From: VAZQ01 sp035693615
Lineage (GTDB): Bacteria; Pseudomonadota; Alphaproteobacteria; Rhizobiales; Xanthobacteraceae
Direction: 5' to 3'
DNA: 64,000 bases
Assembly: GCA_035693615.1 (NCBI GenBank)
Contig: DASSGH010000157.1
Location: forward strand, 65,027-129,026
Shown here: positions 9,193 through 16,773 of the stretch, piece by piece
Numbering within the stretch: the first letter of the stretch is position 1
How the letters are laid out: the number at the start of each line of letters is the position of its first letter
Made by a program: the position numbers and the translations under genes
The notes under the pieces: generated by a model
Told to the model about the DNA's origin: nothing
The model's database searches: none
What the model saw: the letters and a program-made list of their open reading frames with translations, nothing else

Positions 9193-10632
9193 ATGAGCGA
9201 GACCATCGTCACACGGTTTGCTCCCTCACCCACGGGCTTCCTACACATCGGGGGGGCGCGCACTGCGCTGTTCAATTGGCTCTATGCCCGCGGGCGCGGC
9301 GGCAAAATGTTGCTGCGGATCGAGGATACCGACCGGGAGCGCTCCACCCAGGCGGCGATCGAAGCGATTCTCGATGGCCTCGCCTGGCTTGGCCTCGATT
9401 GGGACGGCGAGACCATCTACCAATTCTCACGCGCGCAACGCCACCGGGAGGTTGCTCGCGCGTTGTTGGAGACAGGCGGCGCCTACCGTTGTTATGCCTC
9501 GGCCGAGGAGCTCGCGCAGATGCGCGAAAAGGCGCGCAGCGAAGGACGTGCTAAGCTCTATGACGGCCGCTGGCGCGATCGTGATCCTGCAGAAGTCCCA
9601 CTCGGCGTCGAGCCGGTGATTCGGCTCAAGGCACCCCTCACTGGCGAGACTGTAATCGAGGATCAAGTGCAGGGCCGCGTGGTATGGCAGAACGAGAATT
9701 TGGACGACCTCGTGCTGCTTCGTTCCGACGGCACGCCGACCTACATGCTGGCTGTCGTGGTGGACGACCACGACATGGGCGTGACCCAAGTGATCCGCGG
9801 CGACGATCACCTCACCAATGCCGCGCGCCAGACCCAGATCTACAACGCACTCGGCTGGCAGGTCCCGCTGATGGCGCACATCCCGCTCATTCATGGGCCG
9901 GATGGCTCGAAATTGTCCAAGCGCCACGGCGCGCTCGGCGTCGATGCCTATCGGGCGATGGGGTATTTGCCGGCAGCCCTGCGGAACTATCTCGTACGGC
10001 TGGGTTGGAGCCACGGCGACCAGGAAATCTTCACCACCGAAGAAATGCTTGCCGCCTTCGACCTGCCACAGATTGGCCGTTCGCCCGCGCGGTTCGACTT
10101 TGCCAAGCTCGAAAGCCTCAACGGCTATTACCTGCGCCACACCGACGATGCCGGGCTTCTCGCCGAGCTCGAACGCGTGCTACCGCGCATTGCTGGCGGG
10201 CCCGAGCTTGCCGCGAAATTGACGGCGGACACGCGTGAGAAGCTGCTCGCGGCAATGGGCGGCTTGAAGGAGCGGGCCAAGACCTTGGTCGAGCTCGCGG
10301 ACGGGGCCCGCTTCATCGTCGCCGAGCGTCCGCTGGCGCTCGATGACAACGCGGCGAACCTGCTGACCGCCGATGCGCGCGCGCTCCTCGGCGACCTTTC
10401 GGGAGACCTCAAGACGGTCGAGCCCTGGGGCGCCGAGACGACCGAGCAAGCCGTGCGCGCCTTTGCCGAGCGCAAGGGCATTAAGCTCGGTAGCGTCGCG
10501 CAGCCGCTGCGCGCTGCGCTTACCGGCCGGACGACCTCACCTCCGATCTTCGACGTACTGGCAGTGCTGGGCAAGAGCGAGAGCTTAGGTCGTCTACAGG
10601 ACCAAGCCGTCTCGACGACCGCCAGTGGCTAA
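9193..10632 (+). CDS. gltX: Glutamyl-tRNA synthetase
   Basis: GluRS charges tRNA-Glu in the cytoplasm. The 479-residue protein starts MSETIVTRFAPSPTGFLHIG, with the class I signature as HIGG at residues 18-21, and has KLSKRHG (about residue 240) as the KMSKS loop, both usual for bacterial GluRS. An upstream in-frame ATG at 9154 would add 13 residues. I chose 9193 because the family begins there. The next gene, gltA, starts 219 bases downstream on the same strand and probably has its own promoter. Confidence 0.95.
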   Translation: MSETIVTRFAPSPTGFLHIGGARTALFNWLYARGRGGKMLLRIEDTDRERSTQAAIEAILDGLAWLGLDWDGETIYQFSRAQRHREVARALLETGGAYRCYASAEELAQMREKARSEGRAKLYDGRWRDRDPAEVPLGVEPVIRLKAPLTGETVIEDQVQGRVVWQNENLDDLVLLRSDGTPTYMLAVVVDDHDMGVTQVIRGDDHLTNAARQTQIYNALGWQVPLMAHIPLIHGPDGSKLSKRHGALGVDAYRAMGYLPAALRNYLVRLGWSHGDQEIFTTEEMLAAFDLPQIGRSPARFDFAKLESLNGYYLRHTDDAGLLAELERVLPRIAGGPELAAKLTADTREKLLAAMGGLKERAKTLVELADGARFIVAERPLALDDNAANLLTADARALLGDLSGDLKTVEPWGAETTEQAVRAFAERKGIKLGSVAQPLRAALTGRTTSPPIFDVLAVLGKSESLGRLQDQAVSTTASG

Positions 10633-10851
10633 ACCCGGCCGTCGCGGAACCAAGAACGATCTGGCCAAACGAGCGAACAGCCTCCACATAATCTCTGTCT
10701 GATTGGCATCATTGGCCGCGCCGTCTTGCGGTGCACACTGGGATGCGATACGCAAACAGCGGCCTCCCGGCGGGCGTCCTGAGAGCGCGCAAGCCACTTC
10801 GCTACCGCAAGGAGTGCCGGTCCGCCGGGCGACACAACCGAGGGCTCGATC

Positions 10852-12162
10852 ATGGATGCGAAGACCGGCGCCAATATCAAATCTGGCAAAGTCGTCGTCG
10901 GTGACAAGGAGACCACGTTCCCGATCTATGATGGAACTATCGGTCCAGCGGTGATCGATATCGGCAAGTTCTACGCCGAGACCGGGATGTTCACCTATGA
11001 TCCCGGCTATACCTCGACCGGCAGCTGCGAGTCGAAAATCACCTATATCGACGGCGACGAAGGCATCCTGCTCTATCGCGGATATCCGATCGAGCAGCTT
11101 GCCGAGCACGGCGATTTTCTCGAAACCTGTTATCTTTTGCTCTACGGCGAGCTTCCCACCGCCGCGCAGAAAGCCGACTTCGACAACCGCGTCACGCACC
11201 ACACCATGGTGCACGAACAGATGAGTCGGTTCTATCAAGGTTTTCGGCGTGACGCACACCCGATGGCTGTGATGACCGGCTGTGTCGGCGCGCTTTCGGC
11301 GTTCTACCATGACTCTACCGACATCTCCGATCCGACCCAGCGGATGATCGCCTCGATCCGCATGATTGCGAAGATGCCGACCATCGCGGCCATGGCCTAC
11401 AAGTATTCGATCGGTCAGCCCTTCATCTATCCGAAGAACGACCTCGATTACGCGACGAACTTCCTGCGCATGTGCTTTGCGGTGCCTTGCGAGGAGTACA
11501 AGCCCAACGCCGTCCTCGCCCGCGCCATGGACCGCATCTTCATTTTGCATGCCGACCACGAGCAGAATGCCTCGACGTCCACGGTCAGGCTCGCTGGCTC
11601 CTCTGGCGCCAATCCTTTCGCCTGCATCGCGGCTGGCTGCGCATGCCTGTGGGGCCCTGCCCATGGCGGCGCCAACGAGGCCGCGCTCAATATGCTGCGC
11701 GAGATTGCCAAACCGGAGCGCATCCCGGAATACATCCGCCGTGCCAAGGACAAGAATGACAGCTTCCGCCTCATGGGGTTCGGCCATCGGGTGTATAAGC
11801 ACTATGATCCGCGCGCGAAGATCATGCAGAAGACCTGCCATGAAGTGCTGAGCGAGATCGGCCTCAAGGACGATCCCCTTCTTGACGTTGCGCTCGAGCT
11901 CGAACGGATTGCACTACACGACGACTATTTCATCGAGAAAAAACTCTATCCGAACATCGATTTCTATTCGGGCATCACCCTCAAGGCGATGGGCTTCCCC
12001 ACCACGATGTTCACGGTTCTGTTCGCGGTCGCCCGCACTGTCGGCTGGATTTCACAGTGGAAGGAAATGATCGAGGACCCGCATCAGAAGATCGGCCGCC
12101 CGCGACAGCTCTACACGGGCGCCACCCAGCGCGATTACGTGCCGATCTCGCGCCGGAAGTAA
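10852..12162 (+). CDS. gltA: Citrate synthase (type II, hexameric class)
   Basis: Citrate synthase condenses oxaloacetate with acetyl-CoA at the entry of the TCA cycle. The 436-residue protein has the long N-terminal beta domain of Gram-negative type II enzymes (PIYDGTIGPAVIDIGKFY). It carries the GPAHGGANE histidine, the catalytic GFGHRVYKHYDP histidine (about residue 312) and the aspartate of NIDFYSG (about residue 370). It is convergent with lpxB. The 122 bases between the two stop codons hold no obvious terminator. Confidence 0.97.
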   Translation: MDAKTGANIKSGKVVVGDKETTFPIYDGTIGPAVIDIGKFYAETGMFTYDPGYTSTGSCESKITYIDGDEGILLYRGYPIEQLAEHGDFLETCYLLLYGELPTAAQKADFDNRVTHHTMVHEQMSRFYQGFRRDAHPMAVMTGCVGALSAFYHDSTDISDPTQRMIASIRMIAKMPTIAAMAYKYSIGQPFIYPKNDLDYATNFLRMCFAVPCEEYKPNAVLARAMDRIFILHADHEQNASTSTVRLAGSSGANPFACIAAGCACLWGPAHGGANEAALNMLREIAKPERIPEYIRRAKDKNDSFRLMGFGHRVYKHYDPRAKIMQKTCHEVLSEIGLKDDPLLDVALELERIALHDDYFIEKKLYPNIDFYSGITLKAMGFPTTMFTVLFAVARTVGWISQWKEMIEDPHQKIGRPRQLYTGATQRDYVPISRRK

Positions 12163-12284
12163 TCAGCGCCCATCGACGTCGCTCCGGCCCGTCCACAAGA
12201 ACCCACAGCCTGAAATGAGCGTGAGCGAAATCCGCACCATTCCGGCGGCTGCTGCTGCGCGGCCAAGAGGCCTTCGCTGTTCCA

Positions 12285-13481
12285 TCAGGAAGGGATCGCA
12301 TGCCGGGCCTCGGCAAGGACGATATCGGCGGCGCGCAGCGCCGGCGCGCTCGAGCCGACCTCCATTATCGCGTCCAGGCGGGAAAATGCCTCGAGTTGCC
12401 GCCGCCGCTCCCGCGTATCGCCGAACAATGGCATGAGGGCCCCGGCGAGGTTTTCCGCGGTGCAATTCTGTTGCAGCAATTCCGGCACCACATTTTCGCC
12501 GAGCAGGAGGTTGGTCAGGATGATGGAAGGGATGCGCTTCAATATCCCCCGGCCCACCGTGATGTATTCGAGCGCAGAAACCTTATAGGCGGCGATCATC
12601 GGCACACCCGCCAGTGCAAGCTCGAGCGTCACCGTACCCGATTTCGCGAGTGCCGCGGTGGCAACCCGGAACGCCGCTTGTTTATCTGCGGTCTCCACTA
12701 CGATCCGCGGCTGCAATGGCCACCGTGCAGTGGCGTTGCGGACCGCCTCTGCCAGATGCGGCACGGTCGCGACGACCACTTCCAGCGATCCCAACCGCTC
12801 GTGAACCAGGTCCACCGCCTGGGCGAAGGTGTTGAGCAGTCGCTCGATCTCTCCGGATCGGCTTCCCGGCAGCACTAGCAAGATCGGCGGTAGGGCGAGG
12901 CGACGACGCGCCTCCTCGGCGCTTGGACGTAGATTATTGACCTGCTCGACCAGGGGATGCCCCACATAGGTGCAGGGCGGCCCGCCCAATCGCCGGTGCA
13001 CCGCGGGTTCGAACGGCAACAGCGCCAGAATGTGATCAATGTAGGCGCGCATTACCCTGGCGCGCCCCGGCCGCCAGGCCCACACCGACGGTGAGACGTA
13101 TTCGACGATTGCGATGCTTGGATTGGCGTCGCGCACTCGCCGCGCAATCCCGCGGGTGAAGCCGGGACTGTCGATGATGACCAGCACGTGCGGACGTCTT
13201 GCCACTACTGTTTTGGCGGTGAAGCGCATGAGCCGCAAGATTTTTGGAATGCGCCGCGGGATGGCGCTGAAACCGATGAGCGGCAGGTCGTCGATCGGAT
13301 AGAGACTCGCGATCCCTTCGGCTGCCATCTCGCGGCCGCCCACTCCTGCAAAGTGTATCCTGCCTTCGGTGCGCATCCGCAGTGCCTGCATCAGCGCGGC
13401 GCCGAGTCGATCCCCCGATTCCTCGGCGGCGACGAGAAAAACGTCGAGGAATTCCGAAGGACGAATAGGTCGTGCGCTCAT
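12285..13481 (-). CDS. lpxB: Lipid-A-disaccharide synthase
   Basis: LpxB, a GT19 glycosyltransferase at the inner membrane surface, joins UDP-diacylglucosamine and lipid X into the lipid A disaccharide. The 398-residue protein opens with VFLVAAEESGDRLGAALM. It contains the nucleotide-binding half with VLPGSRSGEI and the KSGTVTLELALAGVPMI stretch, all typical of the family. Its start overlaps the lpxI stop by four bases (ATGA), suggesting coupled translation. It is the last gene of the right-to-left envelope run that begins at bamA or further upstream. Confidence 0.95.
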   Translation of the reverse strand: MSARPIRPSEFLDVFLVAAEESGDRLGAALMQALRMRTEGRIHFAGVGGREMAAEGIASLYPIDDLPLIGFSAIPRRIPKILRLMRFTAKTVVARRPHVLVIIDSPGFTRGIARRVRDANPSIAIVEYVSPSVWAWRPGRARVMRAYIDHILALLPFEPAVHRRLGGPPCTYVGHPLVEQVNNLRPSAEEARRRLALPPILLVLPGSRSGEIERLLNTFAQAVDLVHERLGSLEVVVATVPHLAEAVRNATARWPLQPRIVVETADKQAAFRVATAALAKSGTVTLELALAGVPMIAAYKVSALEYITVGRGILKRIPSIILTNLLLGENVVPELLQQNCTAENLAGALMPLFGDTRERRRQLEAFSRLDAIMEVGSSAPALRAADIVLAEARHAIPS

Positions 13482-14359
13482 TGCTCGGTCGCCTGCTCGC
13501 GTACGCCCAGCACGAACAGCCCCGCTCGGTCCGCGATAGTCCCAATACGCTCCGGCTCGGCGACGATCGTGCTCCCGGCCACGACCGCAATCCCCGCAAG
13601 CCCCGCCCGCGCCGCGCCCTCCACCGTTTGCGGGCCGATTGAAGGCAAATCGACGCGCCGATCCTGATCGCGTTTTGCCGCCTTCACCAGTACGCCCCGT
13701 CCCGCAGCCACTGAAATGCAGCCGCTTTGGCGCAACTCCGCGATCCGCGTCAGCATGCAGTCGGTCCCTTCCGCCGCCTCGATCGCCAGCACGCGCGCAT
13801 CAGCCACGATCACGGCTTGGCCCACGTCAAACGGACTTGTTGCGTTTAGCAAAGCAAGGCCCTTCGCAATGTCGGCAAGATCGTGTCCGGTTGGGCGCTC
13901 GCGACCGAGGGCCCCCTCCGGCATCAGGATCTCGGGCGCGACTGCGTGTGCTCCAAGCAGCTGGAATCCATGCTCCTCGAAAATTGCGGCTACGCCTTTG
14001 AGCAAGTGATCGTCGCCGCCGCGGAATATGCCGAAGATCCGCGGCAGGAGCTGCAGCGTCTTGAAATCCGGTCGGATCTGCCGGATGGCCGGCCGCACCA
14101 TCGAGCCGATGAAAACGACATCGCGACAGCCCTCCCGGCGCGCAATCCGGCAGAACTTGCCGAATTGGCCCACAGAGGCCCAGTGATGGGGATAGCGCGC
14201 AACCCGCTTTGGCTCCGCCCAACCGCGAATCGCGAAAAGCACGACGCGCCGTCCGCGCCTGCCCACGGCGTCGGCGACCGCAAACGGCAGGCTTCCCCCG
14301 CCGCAGATGATCGCCAGCGGACCGTGATCTGCGGTGTTGCCGGCCGTCGCTTCGATCAT
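13478..14359 (-). CDS. lpxI: UDP-2,3-diacylglucosamine diphosphatase LpxI
   Basis: LpxI hydrolyses UDP-2,3-diacylglucosamine to lipid X and UMP. It is the alphaproteobacterial replacement for LpxH and sits between LpxA/LpxD and LpxB in lipid A synthesis. The 293-residue sequence matches the DUF1009 family: LAIICGGGSLPFAVADA at the N-terminus, then IGSMVRPAIRQIRPD, GGDDHLLKGVAAIFEEHGF and the later DVGQAVIVADARVLAIEAAEGTD. It overlaps lpxA upstream and lpxB downstream by four bases each, so all three are translated from one message. Confidence 0.93.
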   Translation of the reverse strand: MIEATAGNTADHGPLAIICGGGSLPFAVADAVGRRGRRVVLFAIRGWAEPKRVARYPHHWASVGQFGKFCRIARREGCRDVVFIGSMVRPAIRQIRPDFKTLQLLPRIFGIFRGGDDHLLKGVAAIFEEHGFQLLGAHAVAPEILMPEGALGRERPTGHDLADIAKGLALLNATSPFDVGQAVIVADARVLAIEAAEGTDCMLTRIAELRQSGCISVAAGRGVLVKAAKRDQDRRVDLPSIGPQTVEGAARAGLAGIAVVAGSTIVAEPERIGTIADRAGLFVLGVREQATEQ

Positions 14360-15165
14360 GCGTCCTCGCCGGTGGAGGCGCGGCGAATAGCCATCGTCAA
14401 CGGCCGTGAGCCGGCCCGGATGAACGCGATCACCTTGCTCACCAGCGGATCCGCCCCGCTCTGCGCCGCGACCTGATCGAGCCGCTCGCGAAACGTCCCG
14501 GCCCCGAAGAACATGGCCTCGTAGGCCTGCCGCAGCCGATGGATATCCGCCTTGCTAGAGCCGCGCCGCCGCATGCCAACGACGTTGAGGCCGATCAGAT
14601 CGGCAAGCGGACCTTGGACTAAACCAAAGGGAATTACGTCGGCGCGCACGCCGCTTAATCCTACGACCATCGCGCCCTCGCCGATGCGCACGAACTGACG
14701 CACGGCGGCCTGGCCACCGAATACCGCAAAATCGCCAATCGTCACGTGGCCGCCCAGGACCACGTTGTTGGCAAAGATCACATCGTTGCCAACCTTGCAA
14801 TCATGGGCGATATGGGAGCCGACCATGAGCCAGCAGCGGTCCCCGACCTCGGTGACGCCACGATCGTCCTCGGTCCCGGTATTGACGGTGACACCTTCGC
14901 GGATCTCGCAATCGGCGCCGATCACCAGCCGCGTCGGACCGCCACGGTACTTGACCGACTGCGGCGGCGTGCCGAGCGAAGCGAATGGATAAACCATGGT
15001 GCGCGGGCCGATCTTGGTGTGACCGGCGACATGAACGTGCGCCAGCAGCTTGCAACCATCACCAATTTCGACGTGGGGACCGATGACGCAATAAGGCCCG
15101 ATCGATGCGTTGTGACCGATCACCGCCCCCGGTTCGATCCGGGCAGTTGGATCGACTGCCGCCAT
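14356..15165 (-). CDS. lpxA: UDP-N-acetylglucosamine acyltransferase
   Basis: LpxA moves a 3-hydroxyacyl chain from ACP to the 3-OH of UDP-GlcNAc, the first lipid A step. The 269-residue protein is a left-handed beta helix built of hexapeptide repeats, followed by a C-terminal helical domain. GSHIAHDCKVGNDVIF contains the expected catalytic histidine. A GTG at 15171 is in frame, but the ATG at 15165 has GAGG at a good distance in the end of fabZ and begins MAAVDPTARIEPGAVIG like the family. It belongs to the lpxD-fabZ-lpxA-lpxI-lpxB run. Confidence 0.96.
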   Translation of the reverse strand: MAAVDPTARIEPGAVIGHNASIGPYCVIGPHVEIGDGCKLLAHVHVAGHTKIGPRTMVYPFASLGTPPQSVKYRGGPTRLVIGADCEIREGVTVNTGTEDDRGVTEVGDRCWLMVGSHIAHDCKVGNDVIFANNVVLGGHVTIGDFAVFGGQAAVRQFVRIGEGAMVVGLSGVRADVIPFGLVQGPLADLIGLNVVGMRRRGSSKADIHRLRQAYEAMFFGAGTFRERLDQVAAQSGADPLVSKVIAFIRAGSRPLTMAIRRASTGEDA

Positions 15166-15172
15166 GCCCACC

Positions 15173-15628
15173 TCAGGCCACCATGGCGCCGACTTCGGCC
15201 TCGGCGACCGTCTGACCGGCGACCTTCGCCTCGCCCCGAAACCACCACATGTTCTTTTTCCGGGCGATCTTTTTCACGTGGTACTCGATCGTGTCCCCCG
15301 GCACCACCGGCTTGCGGAACTTGGCCTTATCAATCGTCATGAAATAGACGTGCTTTGGATGATCACCGCCCATCTGCGAGAGCACGCAGATCGCGCCGGC
15401 GGTCTGCGCCATCCCTTCGATCAGCAACACGCCGGGAAAGACCGGGTTGCCCGGAAAATGTCCGAGGAATTGCGGCTCGTTCACGGTGACATTCTTGATG
15501 CCGACGGCGGCTTCGTCACCGCGCATCTCAATGATGCGGTCGACCATCAGAAATGGATAGCGATGCGGCAGTGCTTTGAGGATCGCCGCGATGTCGGCCG
15601 CCTCGAGGGTCGTCGCCGGCTGCGTCAT
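15173..15628 (-). CDS. fabZ: (3R)-hydroxymyristoyl-[ACP] dehydratase
   Basis: FabZ dehydrates 3-hydroxyacyl-ACP in fatty acid elongation and so competes with LpxA and LpxD for the same acyl-ACP. This explains why it sits between their genes. The 151-residue hot-dog fold protein shows the family active-site helix LGHFPGNPVFPGVLLIEGM with its catalytic histidine and glutamate, preceded by PHRYPFLMVDRI. Its start overlaps the lpxD stop by four bases, which suggests translational coupling. Confidence 0.96.
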   Translation of the reverse strand: MTQPATTLEAADIAAILKALPHRYPFLMVDRIIEMRGDEAAVGIKNVTVNEPQFLGHFPGNPVFPGVLLIEGMAQTAGAICVLSQMGGDHPKHVYFMTIDKAKFRKPVVPGDTIEYHVKKIARKKNMWWFRGEAKVAGQTVAEAEVGAMVA

Positions 15629-16740
15629 CGGTTGCGCCTTCGGCCGCCGCGGGCCGGCGAAGGCTCATCATCAGGCGCGTCCTCGTCATCACCGCTCTCG
15701 GGTGCATCGCTTTTGCTCACCCAATGGCGCAACGTCATCATGCTGCGCAGAAACTCGCGGCCGCGCATGGCGGGATAGCCAAACCATTTTTCGCCCGCCG
15801 GCACGTCGGACATCACGCCGCTCCTCGCTCCGATCATCGCCCCTTCGCCGATGCGCACATTGTCCGCGAGCCCAACCTGCCCGGCCAAGACGACCCGGTC
15901 CTCGATAACGACGCTTCCGGAGATGCCGCACTGCGAGACGATGATGCAATGGCGGCCGATCGTCACATTGTGTCCGATCTGCACCAGGTTGTCGATCTTG
16001 GTGCCTTCGCCGATGACGGTGTCGCGGATGCCGCCGCGGTCAATGGTCGTGCCGGCGCCGATCTCCACGTCATCCTGAATGATGACGCGGCCGATCTGCA
16101 GCACCTTGCGGTGACCTCTCGCTCCCATCAAGTAGCCAAATCCATCCTGCCCGATGGCGCAACCCGGATGGACGACCACGCGGTCGCCGATCAGGCTGTT
16201 CGTTATCGAGACGTTGGCGCCGATGGCGCAATGGCGGCCGATGCGCACGTTGGGTCCGATCGCAGCGCCGGCGTTGATCATCGTGCCCGTACCGATTTCG
16301 GCCCGCGGACCGATGACAGCGCCGGGATCGACGGTCACACCGTTCTCCATGCGTGCGCTGGGATGGACGAAAGCGCCAACCGCGATCCCTCCGGCCTCAA
16401 ACAGGGAAGACGGGCGCAAGGCGTCGGGAAACAGTGCTCGCGCGATCTCGACGAAGGCGCGATACGGCTCGGCGATGCAGAGCACGCTAACCCGTGCGGG
16501 AGCGCGACTGGCATACCGCTCGGTAGTCAAGCAAGCGCCCGCGACGCTGGTCGACAATTGCGACGCGTACTTTGCCTTGTCGAGAAATGCTAGATCGCTG
16601 GGGGCGGCCTGATCGAGCGCCGCAATCCCGGTGATGCGGCGGTCGAGATCAGCGCCGCCCCGCAGTTTGGCGCCGATGAGGGCGGCGATCTCGCGCACGC
16701 TGAGGCCGCGTCCCCGACTGAAGAAGAAGGGCTCGGTCAT
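15625..16740 (-). CDS. lpxD: UDP-3-O-(3-hydroxymyristoyl)glucosamine N-acyltransferase
   Basis: LpxD N-acylates UDP-3-O-acyl-glucosamine, the third lipid A step. The 371 residues comprise an N-terminal uridine-binding domain and a long left-handed beta helix of hexapeptide repeats with the catalytic-histidine region DNLVQIGHNVTIGRHC. The C-terminal tail is charged (ESGDDEDAPDDEPS followed by Arg-rich residues), longer than in E. coli and probably disordered. It follows bamA by 33 bases, as in most Gram-negative genomes, and overlaps fabZ. Confidence 0.96.
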   Translation of the reverse strand: MTEPFFFSRGRGLSVREIAALIGAKLRGGADLDRRITGIAALDQAAPSDLAFLDKAKYASQLSTSVAGACLTTERYASRAPARVSVLCIAEPYRAFVEIARALFPDALRPSSLFEAGGIAVGAFVHPSARMENGVTVDPGAVIGPRAEIGTGTMINAGAAIGPNVRIGRHCAIGANVSITNSLIGDRVVVHPGCAIGQDGFGYLMGARGHRKVLQIGRVIIQDDVEIGAGTTIDRGGIRDTVIGEGTKIDNLVQIGHNVTIGRHCIIVSQCGISGSVVIEDRVVLAGQVGLADNVRIGEGAMIGARSGVMSDVPAGEKWFGYPAMRGREFLRSMMTLRHWVSKSDAPESGDDEDAPDDEPSPARGGRRRNR

Positions 16741-16773
16741 GCCGGTGCCACCCGCCGCATCCGCAGGCGGGGA

